Shown here: piece by piece, positions 25,445-34,589 of the stretch
How the letters are laid out: each line of letters begins with the position of its first letter
How positions within the stretch are numbered: position 1 is the first letter of the stretch
Assembly (NCBI RefSeq): GCF_009762795.1
Contig: NZ_CP046400.1
Location: 1,403,501 to 1,467,500, forward strand
Length of the DNA stretch: 64,000 nt
From: Pseudodesulfovibrio cashew
GTDB taxonomy: Bacteria > Desulfobacterota > Desulfovibrionia > Desulfovibrionales > Desulfovibrionaceae
Direction: 5' to 3'
Notes under the pieces: model-generated
Seen by the model: only the letters and a program-made list of their open reading frames with translations
Told to the model about the DNA's origin: nothing
Databases searched by the model: none
Made by a program: the position numbers and the translations under genes

Positions 25445-26548
25445 ATGCTCACTTCCGACAAGCCGTACACCCTGGACCGCGTCGTCCGCCTGGTCCTCTC
25501 CGCAGCCGCCATCGTGCTCGCCGTTTGGCTCCTGGGCTATCTGTCCAGCGCCCTGGTGCCCTTTGTGGCGGCCTTGCTCCTGGCCTACCTGCTCGATCCG
25601 GTCACCAGCTTCATCGAGAGGGTGGTCGGCAATCGGGGCGTAGCCGTTTTTCTCTCTGTGGCGGGGCTTCTCGCCTTGATCGTCATCCTGTTCCTCACGG
25701 TAGTACCCATGATGGCCGACGAGTTCGCCCACATGGGCCGGGTGATCAAGGACTTGGCCACGGATCAGGGGCTGGCCCAGCGGGTACGCGGCTACCTGCC
25801 GCCCGATCTCTGGAACTGGGTGCGGGACTTCGTGCGCAGCCAGGACATCCAGTCCCTGTTTACCTCGGACGGGGCCATGAAAGTGGTGCAGTCCCTGTTC
25901 GACAAGGCCATGCCCGGCATCCGGGGCCTGCTCCAGGGCACAGCCAACGCCCTGGCCGGCGTGCTTGGTCTGGCCGTGATCCTGCTCTATCTGGTCTTCA
26001 TGCTGGCTGATTTCGGGCGTATCCGGTCCAACTGGCAGAACTGGCTGCCCAAGGAGTACCGCCAGACCGTGGTGGAGTTCGCCGCCGAGTTCGAGGAGAC
26101 CATGAGCCGCTATTTTCGGGGTCAGGTGATCATCGCCCTGCTGGTGGGCGTACTGCTCTCCATCGGCTTTCTGATCATCGGCCTGCCCCTGGCCCTGGTC
26201 TTGGGCATGCTCACGGGCATCCTGAACATCGCCCCTTATCTCGGCACGCTGGGCGTGATCATCGCCATGCCCCTGGCCGCCCTCAGCTCCCTGGAGGCGG
26301 GGCAGACCCCGTGGGTCGGCATGGGCCTCGCCCTGCTGGTCTTCGCCGTGGTCCAGGCAATTCAGGAGGTCGTGCTTATCCCGCGCATCCAGGGCAAGTC
26401 CATGGGCCTTTCTCCCTGGCTCATCCTCCTGGCACTGTCCGTCTGGGGCAAGCTGCTCGGCTTCCTCGGCCTGCTCATCGCTCTGCCCATGACCTGCCTC
26501 TGCCTTTCCTATTACAGGCGGCTGCTCGCCCGACGCGAAGCGGAGTAG
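25445..26548 (+). CDS. AI-2E family transporter (PerM-like)
   Basis: 367 residues, about eight transmembrane helices. Family features include FVAALLLAYLLDPVTSFIE near the N-terminus, RGQVIIALLVGVLLSIGF and GILNIAPYLGTLGVII in the middle, and VLIPRIQGKSMGLSPWLILL near the end. Members are called AI-2 exporters or Na+/H+ antiporters in single cases, so the substrate is open. It stands alone, 165 bases after ald. Confidence 0.9.
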   Translation: MLTSDKPYTLDRVVRLVLSAAAIVLAVWLLGYLSSALVPFVAALLLAYLLDPVTSFIERVVGNRGVAVFLSVAGLLALIVILFLTVVPMMADEFAHMGRVIKDLATDQGLAQRVRGYLPPDLWNWVRDFVRSQDIQSLFTSDGAMKVVQSLFDKAMPGIRGLLQGTANALAGVLGLAVILLYLVFMLADFGRIRSNWQNWLPKEYRQTVVEFAAEFEETMSRYFRGQVIIALLVGVLLSIGFLIIGLPLALVLGMLTGILNIAPYLGTLGVIIAMPLAALSSLEAGQTPWVGMGLALLVFAVVQAIQEVVLIPRIQGKSMGLSPWLILLALSVWGKLLGFLGLLIALPMTCLCLSYYRRLLARREAE

Positions 26549-26562
26549 GGTGGGGATACGGA

Positions 26563-26650
26563 TGCCGCCTGCGGCGGCGATTGACGGGTGATTTCGCCTC
26601 CGGCGGCTTAAGGCCGAGGGCCTTAAGAATCCCCTGTCGCCTTCGGCGGG
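26563..26650. repeat. cluster of short REP-like hairpins
   Basis: Three GC palindromes in 90 bases, one being the perfect stem CTTAAGGCC (26607-26615) with GGCCTTAAG (26619-26627) around a three-base loop, flanked by CGCC-TCCGG-CGG and CGCC-TTC-GGCGG units. It lies between two convergent genes. No T tract follows, so it is not a standard terminator. Confidence 0.55.
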
Positions 26651-26749
26651 TTAGTGGCTGGTACGTGGCAATTCCCTACGCACCACAAGACGTGGCGCGA
26701 GTAGAGTTCCCAAATCTCGCCGCTCTATGCGGTTTCCTTTTTGATTGAG

Positions 26750-27373
26750 CTACGCCCGGCGCAGTGCCGCCGTGAGCAGCCCGGCCCCGATGAGGGCGGT
26801 GCCGCCTGCGCGGTTGACGAGCTTCATGGTTCGCGGGTTGGCCACGGCGGTGCGTGCCCTGGCGGCGAGCAGGGCGTAGAGCACGGCGTTGATCACGGCC
26901 AGAGTCACGAAGGTGATACCCATGATCAGCAGTTGGGGCGTGAGCGGCGCGCCATGGTTGAGGAATTGCGGCAGGAACGCGCAGAAGAAGGCGATGGATT
27001 TGGGGTTGGTGGCGGTCACGGCAAAGGCGCGGAACACATGGGTCCGGCTGGACTCCGGCTGCATGCGGGCCATGGCCTCGTCCAGCTCCGGCTTGGCGCG
27101 CCAGGTTTTGACGCCGAGATAGATGAGGTAGGCCGCGCCGATCCATTTGAGGACCGTGAACAGCGCGGCCGAGGTGGCGAGCAATGCGCCGAGACCGGCC
27201 AGAGAGGCGGTCATGGCGGTCAGGTCGCCGAGGCCGACTCCCAGAGCCAGGGGCAGGGCCGCCTTCTTTCCCTGAGTCAGGGAGCAGGAAACCACCAGCA
27301 TGATGGTCGGGCCGGGGATGATCAGCACCACAATGGTGGCGGCCAGAAAGGCAAGGTAGGTTTCGGGCGACAC
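26750..27373 (-). CDS. LysE/RhtB-family amino acid exporter
   Basis: 207 residues with six transmembrane helices. The opening TYLAFLAATIVVLIIPGPT followed by QGKKAALPLALGVGLGD and VTATNPKSIAFF is typical of the family. It exports amino acids such as homoserine, threonine or leucine. The start is GTG 27373, with GAGG six bases upstream, giving the normal family length; an upstream in-frame ATG at 27436 adds a poorly conserved Pro-rich stretch. Confidence 0.87.
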   Translation of the reverse strand: MSPETYLAFLAATIVVLIIPGPTIMLVVSCSLTQGKKAALPLALGVGLGDLTAMTASLAGLGALLATSAALFTVLKWIGAAYLIYLGVKTWRAKPELDEAMARMQPESSRTHVFRAFAVTATNPKSIAFFCAFLPQFLNHGAPLTPQLLIMGITFVTLAVINAVLYALLAARARTAVANPRTMKLVNRAGGTALIGAGLLTAALRRA

Positions 27374-27541
27374 GGCAGCCTCACAGGGTTGGGGGGTGGA
27401 TGGTTCAGAAGGTAGCCTTCCGGCGGGTAAAGTCAAGTGGGTGAGGGTATAGTCTCCGTTGAGGGAGAAAAGAAGAAGCGATAGGGAAGCCGCCTTTTAG
27501 GCGGCGATGATTGCTTTGAGGATTTCGTCCCTCCGGGCCGA

Positions 27542-27575
27542 CTTCCTTTTTGGCTGAGCCGCTCCAAAAAGGAAG
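27542..27575. repeat. 12-bp perfect hairpin at the end of repeat copy B
   Basis: CTTCCTTTTTGG (27542-27553) and CCAAAAAGGAAG (27564-27575) around a ten-base loop. Copy A keeps only one arm of it, so the element boundary differs between copies. Confidence 0.75.
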
Positions 27576-28232
27576 CAAAAAGATCGGCTTTTTTTGTGCT
27601 GCAGCGCGATCTCGGACCTAAGAGCCGCTAACACGGCTCCACTGCCCGAAAAGCGAAAGCCTGCGGGCAGGCGCGCTTCGGGCTATGCTTCACCGTGTAA
27701 AAGCGGCTCTAAGCCTCGAGCTCGATGGCCGGTTGCTGCCGGGGAGATTGGAAATTTGCCGAAGGTGGCGATGGTCCTCTACCCGGCAAGTCGAGGTGTC
27801 ACCTCTGTACGATTCAAAAAAAAACAATCCGGCTCATTGAATATCTCTTCAGAGGTCCGCAGTCAGCCCCTTGCTCACGGGCCTAGAAGCTCACCAATCC
27901 GTTCGGCGGCTCTTGTCCCGGAACCCGCACGGAGTCGGACGGCCTACGAATGATAAGGCTGGCAGAGCGTTCCACTCCACGTAGTCTGGAGCCGACCGGG
28001 TTGGATGAGATTCTCGCCCGAGAGCACCGGGGCGAGGATACCCCTCCAAGCGCCTTTTCTTTCGTCTATTTCTTTTGGCGCAGCAAAAGAAATGGACCCC
28101 GCCGGGAGGGCATGGAGGGCTTTTGGGGGCGCAGCCCCCAAACCCGGCTCTCCGCGCGCTGCAAGCGCGATTCCCGGAGGGGGAGGAGCGGAACGCTCCA
28201 ACACCGGCTCTCCTCGTGCTGTAAGCGCGAAC
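27553..28232 (-). repeat. long structured intergenic repeat, copy B (inverted)
   Basis: The inverted partner of the element at 22645-23304. The two copies face each other with their nested stem-loop ends inward and enclose lrp, ald, the AI-2E permease and lysE. Conserved blocks include the hairpin of TTTCTTTTG/CAAAAGAAA and the tract reading GAGCAAGGGGCTGACTGCGG on the minus strand. A middle stretch (about 27720-27860) differs completely between copies. Confidence 0.85.
27621..27710 (-). other. nested stem-loop of repeat copy B
   Basis: Outer stem AGAGCCGCT/AGCGGCTCT (27702-27710 with 27621-27629), then ACACGG/CCGTGT, then GCCCGAAGCG with CGCTTTTCGGGC and an apical GCCTG-CCCG-CAGGC. Each stem is kept relative to copy A although several bases differ. 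Confidence 0.6.
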
Positions 28233-28296
28233 CTGGAAGCAAGGGGCCGCAGGCCCCAACGCTGACTCTCCCGGTCGCGCCGCAGGCGTGAGCGTT

Positions 28297-28779
28297 CTAC
28301 GCCCCTTCGTCGACGAGCAGGCCAGGGCCGCTGGCAGCGCCACGGGCGAGATCATCAACGCGCTCGTTGAACATATGCCCGGAGTGCCCCTTGACCCAGT
28401 TGAACTTGACGTCGTGCTTCTCGATGAGCGGCACAAGGCGGCGCCAAAGGTCCTGGTTCTTGACCGGCTTCTTGGCGGCGGTTTTCCAGCCGTTCTTGAG
28501 CCAGTTTTTGAGCCAGTTCTGGGTGATGGCCTGCTGTACGTACTTGGAGTCGGTCCAGAGCTGTGCGCTGCAAGGGCGGGTCAGGGTTTCCAGGGCGGTG
28601 ATGACGGCCAGCAATTCCATGCGGTTGTTGGTGGTCCGCTTATAGCCTTGGGAGAGTTCCTTGTAGTTTTCCGCGTCGCGGCCTTTGTATTCGCCGTAGA
28701 CGAGCACCGCGCCGTATCCGCCGGGGCCGGGATTGCCCAGGCAGGAGCCGTCGGTGTAGATGGTGACGTTATTGCTCAC
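28297..28779 (-). CDS. rnhA: ribonuclease HI
   Basis: 160 residues. The four catalytic acids are visible: Asp in [16 protein letters not shown], Glu in NNRMELLAV, Asp in LWTDSKYV and Asp in NERVDDLAR, with KGHSGH before the last. It degrades the RNA strand of RNA-DNA hybrids. The start is GTG 28779, overlapping the end of the upstream TPM-like gene by 11 bases, so the two are translationally coupled. It is the last gene of the leftward operon. Confidence 0.96.
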   Translation of the reverse strand: MSNNVTIYTDGSCLGNPGPGGYGAVLVYGEYKGRDAENYKELSQGYKRTTNNRMELLAVITALETLTRPCSAQLWTDSKYVQQAITQNWLKNWLKNGWKTAAKKPVKNQDLWRRLVPLIEKHDVKFNWVKGHSGHMFNERVDDLARGAASGPGLLVDEGA

Positions 28780-29287
28780 TGGGAGAGGTTCCTTCCTGAA
28801 GTTGGGTCAGCCGGTCGAAGATGGCCAGGAGCACTACCTGGATCTCCTGCGGCCAGTCATTGTACTTGAAAGAGGGCAGAAAATGCTCGGTCGCGAGCGA
28901 GTCGATGAATTCCTGGCCCAGGGCCTGGCGCATCATGGCCGGGAAGCGGATCTGGACTTCGTTGATGGCCGGGGCCAGCCCGATATACATGGTCTTGGCG
29001 TCGAGGTCCGGGACCACGAAGTCTCCGCCGTAGATTTGGATGCGGCAGTCCAGACCGAATTCGTTTTTGAGCGTTTTGGTGAAGGAGAGAATGAATTTCT
29101 TCTGCTCCTTGTCCAGGGTCTTGGTCTCGTCGTAGATGGAAGCCTTCTGGTTGAGCATCTCCACCACGCGTTCGTTGTTTTTTGAGAAGGCCCAGATGAC
29201 AGCGGCGAAGACGAGAATGAGCGCCAGGGAACGGATGAGCTTTTCCCTGGGCGTTGCGCCGTGGACTCTGGGGATGGTGATTCGCAT
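28769..29287 (-). CDS. membrane-anchored TPM-like protein
   Basis: 172 residues: a transmembrane helix at about 19-35 and an extracytoplasmic domain with [20 protein letters not shown] and [20 protein letters not shown], which resembles TPM-domain (YgcG/Psb32-like) proteins, with the later helix [16 protein letters not shown]. The match is by pattern, so the family name is tentative. It precedes rnhA with an 11-base overlap and follows the MacB-type permease gene by 94 bases. Confidence 0.6.
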   Translation of the reverse strand: MRITIPRVHGATPREKLIRSLALILVFAAVIWAFSKNNERVVEMLNQKASIYDETKTLDKEQKKFILSFTKTLKNEFGLDCRIQIYGGDFVVPDLDAKTMYIGLAPAINEVQIRFPAMMRQALGQEFIDSLATEHFLPSFKYNDWPQEIQVVLLAIFDRLTQLQEGTSPSEQ

Positions 29288-29381
29288 GGGCTCTTCCTAG
29301 CGTGCCGGGAGATTTACCGCAAGCCCGGCAGCGAAACCGGGAGGAAGAAAGGGGTGCAGGCGGGTGCGGGAAAAGTGGTGG

Positions 29382-30611
29382 CTATCCTTCGCCTTTGAGC
29401 GCCTGTATGGGGTCGAGGTTCGCGGCCTGCCGGGCAGGGCTGAGGCCGAAGATCAGTCCTACGGCCTGGGAACCGGCCAGGGCCATCAGGAAGGCCTTCC
29501 AGGAGAACTGGATGGTCAGAATGTCCAGCCGCGACAGGAACTGCCCCAGGCCGAGGCCCAGGAACAGGCCGAGCACGCCGCCGAGCAGGGTCAGGGCGCA
29601 CGCCTCCACCAGAAATTGGAGCAGGATTGCCGAATTCCTCGCTCCCATGGCCTTTTTCAGGCCGATCTCTTCGGCCCGGTCGCTGACCGAGATGGAGAAG
29701 AGATTGGCCAGCACGAAGCCGCCCACCAGCATGGCGATGGTGGCGGTCACGCCCAGGAAGATGGTCAGTCCGCCCTTGAACATGGCCAGAAATTTGAGCA
29801 CCTCGTCCGCTGTCAGAATGGTGAAGTCGTCGTCATCGGTGGGGCCGAGGTGATGCTGGTGCCGGAGCAGCGAGCGCAGGTTGGCCACATGGGCGTCCAT
29901 GTAGTCCGGCTCCAGGAATTTGACCCTCAGCGCCCGGAAATATTTGCGGTTCAGGTTGTAGCGCTGCATGAGCGTGGACAGGGGGATGATAATGCGATTG
30001 TCCACCTCGCCACGGCCTCCTGAGAACCCTCGGTAAGCGAGCTTACCCACTACTTGGTATGGCGTCTTGCGGATGTATATGATCTGGCCAACGGGTGACT
30101 TGTCACCGAATATTTCCCTGGCTGGCGCGTCTCCCATGATAGCTACCTTGGCTCCCCGCGCCTCATCCTCAAGAGTTATGTCCCTGCCCTCCGTAAGGGG
30201 CCAGTTCCACGCTTTGGCGTAGTCGTGAGTAGCCCCGACTATGTAGACGTCCCGACGGCTGCGATGACCGAGCCATACCATTTCACCGCCTTTTGCCCTC
30301 ATAGGGAGGACCTGGTATGCGCCGGGCAGCGAGTTCTCGACTCGGGCCGCGTCCTCCTTGCTCAGGGTCAGCACACGCATGCCCACGGCCCGCTTCATGA
30401 TGTTGCCGCCGAAGACCAGCGCCGCGTCCGGCCCGAACATGTCCACGATCTCCATGGCCTTGCGGTTGGCCCCGTCTACGGCGGTGACGATCAGTGTCAG
30501 GCTGGCGATGCCGAAGGCCACGCCGAGAATCACGAACGCCGAGCGGAGCTTGAAGGCCAGGACAGCCCCCAGCCCCATGCTGGTGATGCGCGTGAACAGG
30601 CGTGGTGTCAT
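29382..30611 (-). CDS. MacB/FtsX-type ABC permease
   Basis: 409 residues with an N-terminal helix (about 20-45), a periplasmic MacB domain (about 50-275) and three C-terminal helices. The FtsX part has VLANLFSISVSDRAEEIGLK followed by KAMGARNSAILLQFL, and ends LSPARQAANLDPIQALKGE, hallmark sequences. With the ATPase and adaptor genes upstream it forms a MacAB-type exporter for a peptide, lipid or drug. The substrate is unknown. Confidence 0.92.
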   Translation of the reverse strand: MTPRLFTRITSMGLGAVLAFKLRSAFVILGVAFGIASLTLIVTAVDGANRKAMEIVDMFGPDAALVFGGNIMKRAVGMRVLTLSKEDAARVENSLPGAYQVLPMRAKGGEMVWLGHRSRRDVYIVGATHDYAKAWNWPLTEGRDITLEDEARGAKVAIMGDAPAREIFGDKSPVGQIIYIRKTPYQVVGKLAYRGFSGGRGEVDNRIIIPLSTLMQRYNLNRKYFRALRVKFLEPDYMDAHVANLRSLLRHQHHLGPTDDDDFTILTADEVLKFLAMFKGGLTIFLGVTATIAMLVGGFVLANLFSISVSDRAEEIGLKKAMGARNSAILLQFLVEACALTLLGGVLGLFLGLGLGQFLSRLDILTIQFSWKAFLMALAGSQAVGLIFGLSPARQAANLDPIQALKGEG

Positions 30612-30719
30612 TCGTGTTGCTCCCGCCCCTGCTTTCTTCCGAATTGTATGTGAAGCGGGGCGTTTGGTCGTTTCGCGGCTGGGTGGGCCGCCGGGCCTTA
30701 TTGTTTTCCGTGCTGGTGC

Positions 30720-31436
30720 CTACCGTATGTCCTCAACAATCCTGCCGTCGTGGAGCTTGATGATCCGGCCCGCTTCCCGGCCCACGTCCGCGTCGTGGGT
30801 AACCAGGACGATGGTGGTTCCCGCCTCGTGCACCCGGTGGAAGAGCTTGATGATCTCCGCCGAGGTGGTGGAGTCGAGCTGTCCCGTGGGTTCGTCTGCC
30901 AGGACGATGTCCGGCTCGTTGAGCATAGCGCGGGCCATGGCCACCCGCTGCTGTTGTCCGCCCGACAGCCGGGAGGGCCGGAAATGCATGCGGTCCGCCA
31001 GCCCCACCTGTTCCAGCAGGGATTCGGCGCGGGCCTGCAGCTCGACGCGCGGCTTGCCGGAATAGAGGCCGGGCAGGATGACGTTCTCCAGGGCCGTGGC
31101 GTAGGGGATCAGGTAGAAGGACTGGAACACGAAACCCAGGGCCTGGTTGCGCAGGTCGGACTGGTGGTCGTCGTCTAGCCCGGCGGTGTCGTGCCCGAGC
31201 AGGGCGTAGGAGCCCGAGGTGGGCCTGTCGAGCAGGCCGATGATGTGCAGCAGGGTTGATTTTCCCGAGCCCGAGGTGCCCTGGAGGGCCACGAAGTCGT
31301 TGTGGGCGATATCAAGGGTGATGCCCTTGAGCACGGTGATGCCCTGCGCCTCGCCGCCGTCCTTGCCGCTATCCCCCTGTTCATCGAACCGGGCGAAGGT
31401 CTTGGTGATGTCCGTGAGAGAGATGACCGCGGACAT
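30720..31436 (-). CDS. MacB-type ABC ATPase
   Basis: 238 residues. Walker A GTSGSGKST, Q-loop FVFQSFYLIPY, signature RLSGGQQQRVAMARA, Walker B IVLADEPTGQLD and H-loop VTHDADV are all intact. An inserted charged stretch (about 17-32, EQGDSGKDGGEAQG) after the first strand is longer than usual. It drives the permease encoded downstream and starts one base after the adaptor gene ends. Confidence 0.95.
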   Translation of the reverse strand: MSAVISLTDITKTFARFDEQGDSGKDGGEAQGITVLKGITLDIAHNDFVALQGTSGSGKSTLLHIIGLLDRPTSGSYALLGHDTAGLDDDHQSDLRNQALGFVFQSFYLIPYATALENVILPGLYSGKPRVELQARAESLLEQVGLADRMHFRPSRLSGGQQQRVAMARAMLNEPDIVLADEPTGQLDSTTSAEIIKLFHRVHEAGTTIVLVTHDADVGREAGRIIKLHDGRIVEDIR

Positions 31437-31437
31437 G

Positions 31438-32526
31438 CTATTTATCCTTCTTTTTCACTTTCCCGCCGGGAAGGACGAGCTGGGTCGCGACCGTATCGCC
31501 CTCTTTCAGTCCGGAGAGTATCTCGCTGCGGTCCAGCCCGGTCAGGCCGAGGTCCGGCTTGACTTCGCGGGGCTCCTTCTCAGGGTCGTCCACCACGAAG
31601 ATCACCTGCCGGTCCTTGACCCACTTGAGGGCCTTGTTGGGCACGGCGAGCACATCCTTTCTGGTCTCCACGATGATCTTGCACTGGGTGGTCATTTCCG
31701 GGCGCAGGTACTCGGCCTGGTCCGTGGTCACCCGGACCAGGGCGCGGTAGTAGACGATGTTGTCGCGGATCTCCGGCTCGGGATAGATACGCGCCACGGT
31801 GCCCTTGAAGACCCGGTCGCGGTAGGCGTCCACGGTGTAGCGTACGGGCAGGCCCACGCTGACGCGGCCCACGTCGGTCTCGTCGATGTAAATCCACATC
31901 TCCAGCCGGGCCGGATCGAGCACGGTGATCAGGTTGGACACGGACAGGCCCGAGACGATGGTCTCGCCTTCCTGTGCGGCCACCTGGGATACCACGCCGT
32001 CAATGGGCGAGTAGATTTTCGTGTAGGAGAGCTGGACCTCCAGGGTCCTGAGCTTGGCTCTTGATGAGGCCACGGCATAACGGGCCATCTCGGTGTCCTG
32101 GTAGGCCTGGTCGAGGGAATCCTGGGCCTCGAGCTTCTTCTGGACCAGGGTGCGCTTCCTGGGCAGGCTTTTCTCCATGTAGGTCAGCTTGGCTTCCTCC
32201 AGGCGGAGGTTGGCCCTGGCTTCGGCGATGCGGGCGCGCAGCTCGCGCGAGTCGATCTCGGCGATGAGGTCGCCCTTCCTTACCGCGTCCCCGACCTTGA
32301 CCGGCACGGAGTCGAGCACGCCCGTGGCCCGCGCCCCGATCTTGACCTGGGCGCCCACCTGGGCCTTGACGATGCCGGTGGCCTCCAGAATCCTGGACAC
32401 ATCGGCGCGCTTGATGGTCGCCGTCTTCAGCACCTTGATTTTCGTGGCGGTCGTACCTCCGGCGAAGTACCAGACTCCGCCGCCGGTCACGAGCAGGGCT
32501 ATGAATATGAAAAGCAGTTTTTTCAT
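31438..32526 (-). CDS. MacA-type periplasmic adaptor (membrane fusion protein)
   Basis: 362 residues with an N-terminal anchor helix (about 4-22), a biotinyl-lipoyl-like hairpin (GVLDSVPVKVGDAVRKGDL and YSPIDGVVSQVAAQEGETI), a long alpha hairpin between them (about 95-165) and a beta-barrel domain. It links the inner-membrane ABC exporter to an outer-membrane channel; no TolC-like gene is in the window. The gene order adaptor-ATPase-permease is the usual one. Its start overlaps the stop of the YkgJ-like gene. Confidence 0.92.
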   Translation of the reverse strand: MKKLLFIFIALLVTGGGVWYFAGGTTATKIKVLKTATIKRADVSRILEATGIVKAQVGAQVKIGARATGVLDSVPVKVGDAVRKGDLIAEIDSRELRARIAEARANLRLEEAKLTYMEKSLPRKRTLVQKKLEAQDSLDQAYQDTEMARYAVASSRAKLRTLEVQLSYTKIYSPIDGVVSQVAAQEGETIVSGLSVSNLITVLDPARLEMWIYIDETDVGRVSVGLPVRYTVDAYRDRVFKGTVARIYPEPEIRDNIVYYRALVRVTTDQAEYLRPEMTTQCKIIVETRKDVLAVPNKALKWVKDRQVIFVVDDPEKEPREVKPDLGLTGLDRSEILSGLKEGDTVATQLVLPGGKVKKKDK

Positions 32527-33017
32527 TATGTTGTCCGCTTGTCAGCCTGTTGCAGGTCTCTTTCCCGTTCCTGGTCAAGCACATCGGAAAAGCGTGGCGC
32601 GCGGATCTGTTTCCGTCGCAACAAGACGTCCCTGAAGGTTACGCTCTTGAAGCGGAAGCCGCACTCCGCGCCGATCCAGCCGCCTTGGTAATATAGCGAT
32701 TTGGACGGATAATTTCTACATAAAGGGAGTCGCTCTCCGTAGGATGTGCAGAGATTGTCCTCGCCTTGCATGGCACAATCGAATACCAGCCGTCCACGGT
32801 GGTCTTTGCCCGTGATGCGGAACCGGGTGTGCGCCGGTTCCCGTTCGCACAGTTTGTCGAACTGCCGCTTGCGCTTGAGCCATCCCCTGTCCTTGAGCAG
32901 GATGCCGTGGCAGCAATTGCCGCACAGGCGGCATTGTCCCACGATCTCCACCTCCCGCCTCAAGACGAGGGTGCGGAAGCGGCGAAACAGCCCCCGGAAC
33001 AGGTTGAGCGTGCGCAA
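32526..33017 (-). CDS. YkgJ-family cysteine cluster protein
   Basis: 163 residues. CRLCGNCCHG, then VFDCAMQGEDNLCTSYGERL and LCRNYP, the cysteine pattern of the YkgJ (zinc or iron chelating) family. Function in these proteins is not settled. It starts four bases after the phosphomannomutase gene and overlaps the adaptor gene, so it is an internal operon member. Confidence 0.85.
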   Translation of the reverse strand: MRTLNLFRGLFRRFRTLVLRREVEIVGQCRLCGNCCHGILLKDRGWLKRKRQFDKLCEREPAHTRFRITGKDHRGRLVFDCAMQGEDNLCTSYGERLPLCRNYPSKSLYYQGGWIGAECGFRFKSVTFRDVLLRRKQIRAPRFSDVLDQERERDLQQADKRTT

Positions 33018-33020
33018 GCG

Positions 33021-34388
33021 CTACCCTCCGAGTTCCTCGATCCAGGCGCGGACCGGGGTTTCCATGATCTCCCGGATTTCGGCCAGTCGGGCCTCGGATT
33101 CGGCCTCGAAGCGGAGCACCAGCGCGCCCTGGGTGTTGGAGGCGCGGACCAGGCCCCAGCCGTCGCCGAACTCCACCCGCGCGCCGTCCATGTCGATGAC
33201 CTCGAAGCGCTCCTTGAAATAGGCCTGGGCACGGGCCACCACCTCGAACTTGATGGCCTCGGGGCAGTCCATGCGGATCTCCGGCGTGTTGTACGTGGTC
33301 GGCCAGTCCTCCAGGTAGCGGGAGAGCGGCTTGTGATTCTTGCTCAGGATTTCCGCGAGCTTGAGCGCGCCGTAAGTGGCGTCGTCGAACCCGTGGTAGC
33401 CGTGGAAGAAGAACATGTGCCCGGACATCTCGCCGCCGATGGCCGCGCCGGTCTCGATCATCCGGCCCTTGACGATGGAGTGGCCGGTTATGCACATCTC
33501 GGCCTTGCCGCCGTGGTCCTCCACGTCCTTGAACAGCAGGTGGGAGCACTTGACGTCCGCCACCACGCCCACGCCGGGAAATCCCTTGAGCAGATCGCGG
33601 GCATAGATGGCCAGGAGCTGGTCGCCGAACATGAGCCGTCCGGTCTCGTCCACTGCCCCGATGCGGTCGCCGTCGCCGTCCAGGCCCACGCCCGCGTCCG
33701 CGCCGACCTCGACCACTTTGGCCTTGAGGTCTTCCACATACGCCTCCACCACCGGGTCGGGGTGGTGGTTGGGAAAGGTGCCGTCCGGCTCGCAGTAGAG
33801 GCGGACCACCTCGGCCCCGGCGGCCTCAAGGATATCGGCGGTCAGGTCGCCCGCCGCGCCGTTGCCCCCGTCCACTACGATCTTGACCGGCCGGGCCAGG
33901 GTGCAGCGGGAGAGCAGGTCCTCCTTGTAGGAGGGGATGATGTCGTGCCGGGAGACGAGCCCCGCGCCGGAAGGGTATTCGCCCTTGCGCATGATCTTGT
34001 AGATGGCCCGGACCTCGTCCCCGAAGATGGTGGACTTGCCGCCCCAGACCTTGAACCCGTTGTATTCGCTCGGGTTGTGCGAGGCGGTGATCATCACCCC
34101 GGCCTCGAACCCGAGGTGCTTGGCCGCGAAATAGAAGACCGGCGAGGAGACCTGGTCCAGGCAGACCACGTCCAGCCCGGTGGCGGACAGCCCCTCGGCC
34201 ATGGCCCGCTGATACTCGGGCGACGAGGCCCGGCAGTCATGCCCGAGCAGGGCGCGGGTCCACCCCTTGCCCAGAAAATAGGTTCCGCAGGCGCGGGCGA
34301 GCTCCCGCACCCACTCGGCGTCGAAGTCCTCGTCCACAATGCCTCGGATGTCATAGGCGCGGAAAATCCGCTGATTGATCGGTTTCAT
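33021..34388 (-). CDS. phosphomannomutase/phosphoglucomutase
   Basis: 455 residues. The alpha-D-phosphohexomutase signature is complete: AYDIRGIVDED at the start, catalytic Ser in TASHNPSEYNG, metal-binding GLDGDGDRIGA, sugar-binding GGEMSGHMFF and a C-terminal phosphate-binding region. It interconverts mannose or glucose 6- and 1-phosphates for nucleotide sugar supply. ATG 34388 is chosen since the MKPINQRIFRAYD opening matches the family; an ATG at 34418 adds ten residues. It is the first gene of the leftward operon and borders the toxin-like island. Confidence 0.93.
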   Translation of the reverse strand: MKPINQRIFRAYDIRGIVDEDFDAEWVRELARACGTYFLGKGWTRALLGHDCRASSPEYQRAMAEGLSATGLDVVCLDQVSSPVFYFAAKHLGFEAGVMITASHNPSEYNGFKVWGGKSTIFGDEVRAIYKIMRKGEYPSGAGLVSRHDIIPSYKEDLLSRCTLARPVKIVVDGGNGAAGDLTADILEAAGAEVVRLYCEPDGTFPNHHPDPVVEAYVEDLKAKVVEVGADAGVGLDGDGDRIGAVDETGRLMFGDQLLAIYARDLLKGFPGVGVVADVKCSHLLFKDVEDHGGKAEMCITGHSIVKGRMIETGAAIGGEMSGHMFFFHGYHGFDDATYGALKLAEILSKNHKPLSRYLEDWPTTYNTPEIRMDCPEAIKFEVVARAQAYFKERFEVIDMDGARVEFGDGWGLVRASNTQGALVLRFEAESEARLAEIREIMETPVRAWIEELGG

Positions 34389-34436
34389 GCCCCGAGTGTG
34401 CCCTGCTCCGGCGGACAATTCAAGAAATCTGATGCG

Positions 34437-34589
34437 TCAGGCCTTTCCTTTCTTGCCCCGTCCATTGGACTTAACCATCCCTCCGAGCGCGCCGCTTGCC
34501 GCTGCGTTTTTCGCATCGCGGGCGTCCTGATCGCGCTCCAGCCTAGCCAGGTCGCGTCTATCCCGTTTTGATCTCGCTCCCTTGTCCAT
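34437..34589 (-). pseudogene. orphan toxin-linker module 1 without a tip
   Basis: A 50-codon frame. From codon 12 it reads RDLARLERDQDARDAKNAAA and then SGALGGMVKSNGRGKKGKA, almost the same as residues 212-250 of the modular protein at 36966-38024 (RDLARLEREQ, SGALGGMVQSKGQGKKGKA). It stops right there, where the parent protein continues into its variable tip. The first 11 codons are different. There is no ribosome site. It looks like the remnant of a displaced C-terminal cassette whose tip was deleted next to the phosphomannomutase gene. Confidence 0.7.

Noticed and set aside
22645-28232. Composite transposon bounded by the inverted repeats
   Set aside because: Neither repeat encodes a transposase, no target duplications were seen, and the enclosed genes are ordinary housekeeping and transport genes.
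27891-28436. 181-codon minus-strand frame across repeat copy B and the rnhA end
   Set aside because: It combines repeat sequence with the antisense of rnhA; no gene features.
32766-34571. 601-codon plus-strand open frame antisense to phosphomannomutase
   Set aside because: The minus strand has a complete phosphohexomutase; the plus frame has no family features.
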